Assembly (NCBI GenBank): GCA_038503065.1
Contig: JBCAMK010000010.1
Location: 310,001-374,000, forward strand
From: Paragyromitra xinjiangensis
Taxonomy: Eukaryota > Ascomycota > Pezizomycetes > Pezizales > Discinaceae
Reading direction: 5' to 3'
DNA length: 64,000 nucleotides
Positions within the stretch are counted from its first letter, which is position 1. Every line of letters starts with the position of its first letter. Both the position numbers and the translations under genes were made by a program. Shown in pieces: positions 61,578-64,000 of this stretch. The notes beneath the pieces were generated by a model that did no database searches, was not told the DNA's origin, and saw only the letters and a program-made list of their open reading frames with translations.

Positions 61578-63944
61578 CTAGTGGTCAAAATGCTCGGGCA
61601 TTCGCTGTCTAAAGAACGCCTCCAATCCGCTGGGACCAGATATCGGGCCAGGGCCACCATATCTAGTTGCCTCTTTTCCCTTGTTCCCATTGTCCCCATA
61701 GCAAGAGCACTCATCAGCAGCCTCTCTGCACTCAGCACAGACGGTGATCGTCTTTGGCCTCGCTCGCTCGCAGCTTTCACAAACTGGCTGTCTGAGGACC
61801 TGCTTCTCAACTTGCATCTCTTTTACGACATCAACTTCTCTCACAACATCGACAGCCTCGAACCCAGGAACAGCTCTAATCCCCTCACGGGTAACAGGGA
61901 TCTCCCGAAGTTTCTGCACGGGCTGCAAAACTGTCTTCTCGATGTATTCAGGCTCGGGCTGTGGGCAGGGCTTATTCTCAGGACAGATGACTTTGCCAGG
62001 GTGGACGATAGCTGCAAATTGGACAGTCTCCGTCTTCTCGACAACTGGGGCAACAGTTTGCTGGATCACAACGGGGACAGGCACGGAGAAAGACACAGGG
62101 AAGGGAGCAGGAGCAGGGATAGGGACAGCTTGTTGGGCCTCTTGACGCTGGATCTGTCCGTCGGAGATTTGCTGGAGTGGAGGAGTTTGGCCCTGGGGCT
62201 GCCCGCCGCTAATCTGACCAACAAACGAAGAGGCGACTGCAGGCTGAATATTCTGGGCGGCATTTTGAGCAGGAACATAAGGACGCCTAACGATCATGGT
62301 GCCGGGAGGGTATTCGGGGCTACACATGTTCTGAGAATTAGCAGATTATCGCTCGTTGACACCCGACGAGTGATTATTCGTGAAGAAAACGCTTACCCTG
62401 CTGGTACGGGCACCTGACGCTTATGTAGCTTATTTTGGGGTTTCTGCTGGGGCTTCTGCTGGGGCTTCTTGCCATTCTGAGCTGGTTTCTTTTGACCACC
62501 CTGCGGGCGCTGGTTCGGTGTGTTTAAGCCAGAACCTTTTCTAGAGGAACCCTGCGAGGGGAAGTTACCCTGTTGGGGCTGCTTAGAGTTGCCAGTATTC
62601 TTACCCATGCTACCGTTTGGCTGGTTGGGTTGTTTGTGGCCAGGCTGGCGGGGTTGATTCGGATCTGAAGGGGGCCTGGCAGCTTTTTGAGAACGGGGCG
62701 GCTGCTGTTGTTGGAGAGGCTGGTTCTGAGGAGCCTGCGGCGGGGGAGACGGCGGTTGTTTCTTGGCTCTTCCAAGCTTCCCAGATTTTCCGGAAGGGAT
62801 AAAATCGCCACCACCAGATCCGACAGGCTTCTTCTTTGGTTGCGGCTGCGGCTGTACAGGGGGTTGATTATTCTGAGGTTGCTTCGGGGGCGCCTGCTGA
62901 GGGTTCTTCGACTTAGGAGCAACAGGGAAGGTAGACTTCGGTGGTGCTACCGGCTCAGGGGCAGGATTCTTCGCCTTCAATGACTCCTGGTAGGCTGGGT
63001 CATTATCGATAGTCTTCTGACCCTTGGTCTGCATGTTGGTTGCGGAATTCATCATCTTCAATGCCTTCTCTTGGATATGTTCCGGCCAGTCACGTTTGCC
63101 CAGAGATCGTCTAACTTCGGCGGCGTCCTTCCCACTATACTCGCGACCCATCATCAATTCAATCTTCTCCATCGCATTGGTCTTGCGCTCGAAGCCACCT
63201 TCGCGGTTCTCATAGGGGTCATGGTAGACAAGGGTATCGCTAACGACACCGAAGGTGAAAGAATTCCAGTTCTCAGGCTCGCCCTCTTCTTCTCTATCCT
63301 TATCCTCAGCGATCTCTACGGCGCCGTTGAACTCGGGGACAGCAATATCAGCGATGCTCTCGAGTCCGCCAGATTTTTCTTCTGGCTCCTCCTCAATCTC
63401 CGGCGCAGCCTTCTTCTTCTTGTTGATACCGCCAACACCAGGGGACTTAGCGATGCGCGTAAAGGTCTTGCCGTTATCTCCGGCCGGGGTATCGCTCTTG
63501 ATCTTGACATTCTGGACATTCTTGTCCAGCTCGTCAAAAGCCTCTTCCTCATTTACGGGGAATTGATTGCCACCGTAGTACTTGATTGCTTCACGAGCGG
63601 GGTATTTCCGCTCTATGAATGAGGGGCGTCCTTCGATAACTGGGGCCGGGGCCGAGGGAGATGAGAGGGAGGAGCCGTAGTAGGAGGCATCTTCTTGCGG
63701 AGGGGAATAGGCTTCGCCTTGCCAATACTTGGGATAGTCACTGCTATAGCCGAGGTTCTGGGGGTGCTGAGGGAAACGAGAGGTGTAGAAAGGAATCTGG
63801 GGGAGAGAAAGGGCTGCGAGTGAGACGTCATGATGTTAATGGGTGTTTGAACCAAGACCGCTTGCAACATGGAAGGACTTAGTACGTACCGGTACCACAT
63901 AGACCTGCTACGGCTACGGCCGCAAGCTGCTGGGACGGCTTCAT
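61578..63944 (-). CDS. Secreted Pro/Gln-rich hypothetical protein with CxxC-rich C-terminus
   Basis: Reconstructed on the minus strand from exons 63944-63890, 63813-62397 and 62319-61578 (introns 76 and 77 nt), giving 737 residues. The first ~21 residues (MKPSQQLAAVAVAGLCGTAL) read as a signal peptide, visible only after splicing. Residues ~30-290 are acidic/mixed with aromatic patches (YSSDYPKYWQGEAY) and a possible small domain (NAMEKIELMMGREYSG). Residues ~300-490 are a low-complexity Pro/Gln/Lys/Asn tract. After intron 2 a Gln/Pro/Val-rich region leads to a Cys cluster: C671-x2-C674-x10-C685-x2-C688 and then C695-S-C697. I recognise no family. It may be an extracellular matrix or wall protein. 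The second splice acceptor is the least certain part; a different junction would change only a few residues. Confidence 0.65.
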
Positions 63945-64000
63945 CACGGATGAGGCTCGAAAGACCCGAAAACTAAAAGAATGACTGGAAAAGGGGGGGA

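Noticed and set aside
61581..62417. 278-codon plus-strand frame
   Set aside because: Antisense to the last exon of the secreted Pro/Gln-rich gene. It lacks a known domain, whereas the minus strand has spliced continuity and a signal peptide.
1..64000. CRISPR arrays, rRNA genes and bacterial operon signals
   Set aside because: None is present; the gene structure is eukaryotic throughout.

Overview
This is nuclear DNA of a filamentous ascomycete (Pezizomycotina). The protein genes carry many short introns of about 45-145 nt with GT..AG ends and CTNAY-like branch sites. The window holds typical fungal genes: COX24/mS38, PMP3, a CFEM-like GPI protein, a fungal G-alpha and a BMT6-type rRNA methyltransferase. 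Long intergenic tracts of 5-9 kb with MITE-like elements and dispersed tRNA genes suggest a moderately expanded genome, possibly Pezizomycetes, but the class is a guess. I reconstructed fifteen multi-exon models by hand; every exon set closes in frame. Two further genes are intronless.

Layout: 0.6-1.8 kb PP2A activator PTPA (+); 3.9-5.1 kb COX24/mS38 (-); 5.1-12.2 kb no supported gene; 12.2-13.6 kb G-protein alpha subunit, six exons (+); 15.2 kb split tRNA-Lys(CUU); 15.7-16.2 kb acidic hypothetical protein (-); 17.6-18.3 kb PEX4 (-); 18.6-19.6 kb prohibitin-1 (-), divergent from QCR8 at 20.0-20.5 kb (+). From 20.5 to 27.4 kb there are no protein genes, but there are two more tRNA-Lys copies, a tRNA-like sequence between two diverged direct repeats, and three TA-flanked inverted-repeat elements. 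27.4-29.3 kb NAD kinase (-); 29.3-34.5 kb no supported gene; 34.6-35.9 kb CNOT11-like CCR4-NOT subunit (-); 37.3-37.6 kb PMP3 (-); 37.6-47.4 kb one tRNA-Lys and otherwise nothing.

From 47.5 kb the window becomes accessory in character: a class I terpene synthase with a ~370-residue, repeat-bearing, probably disordered N-terminal extension (+); BMT6 (-); two tandem paralogues of the OTT_1508-like deaminase family (53.0-54.5 and 56.4-57.9 kb, +), each with an intron placed directly after the ATG; a GPI-anchored CFEM-like protein (+); a GT8 glycosyltransferase (+); and a secreted Pro/Gln-rich protein with a CxxC-rich tail (-).

The housekeeping half covers mitochondria (COX24, PHB1, QCR8), peroxisome import (PEX4), signalling (PTPA, G-alpha), mRNA decay (CNOT11), NADP supply and membrane potential (PMP3). 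The most unusual content is the terpene synthase fusion and the deaminase pair. Nothing in the sequence shows that these two share a pathway.
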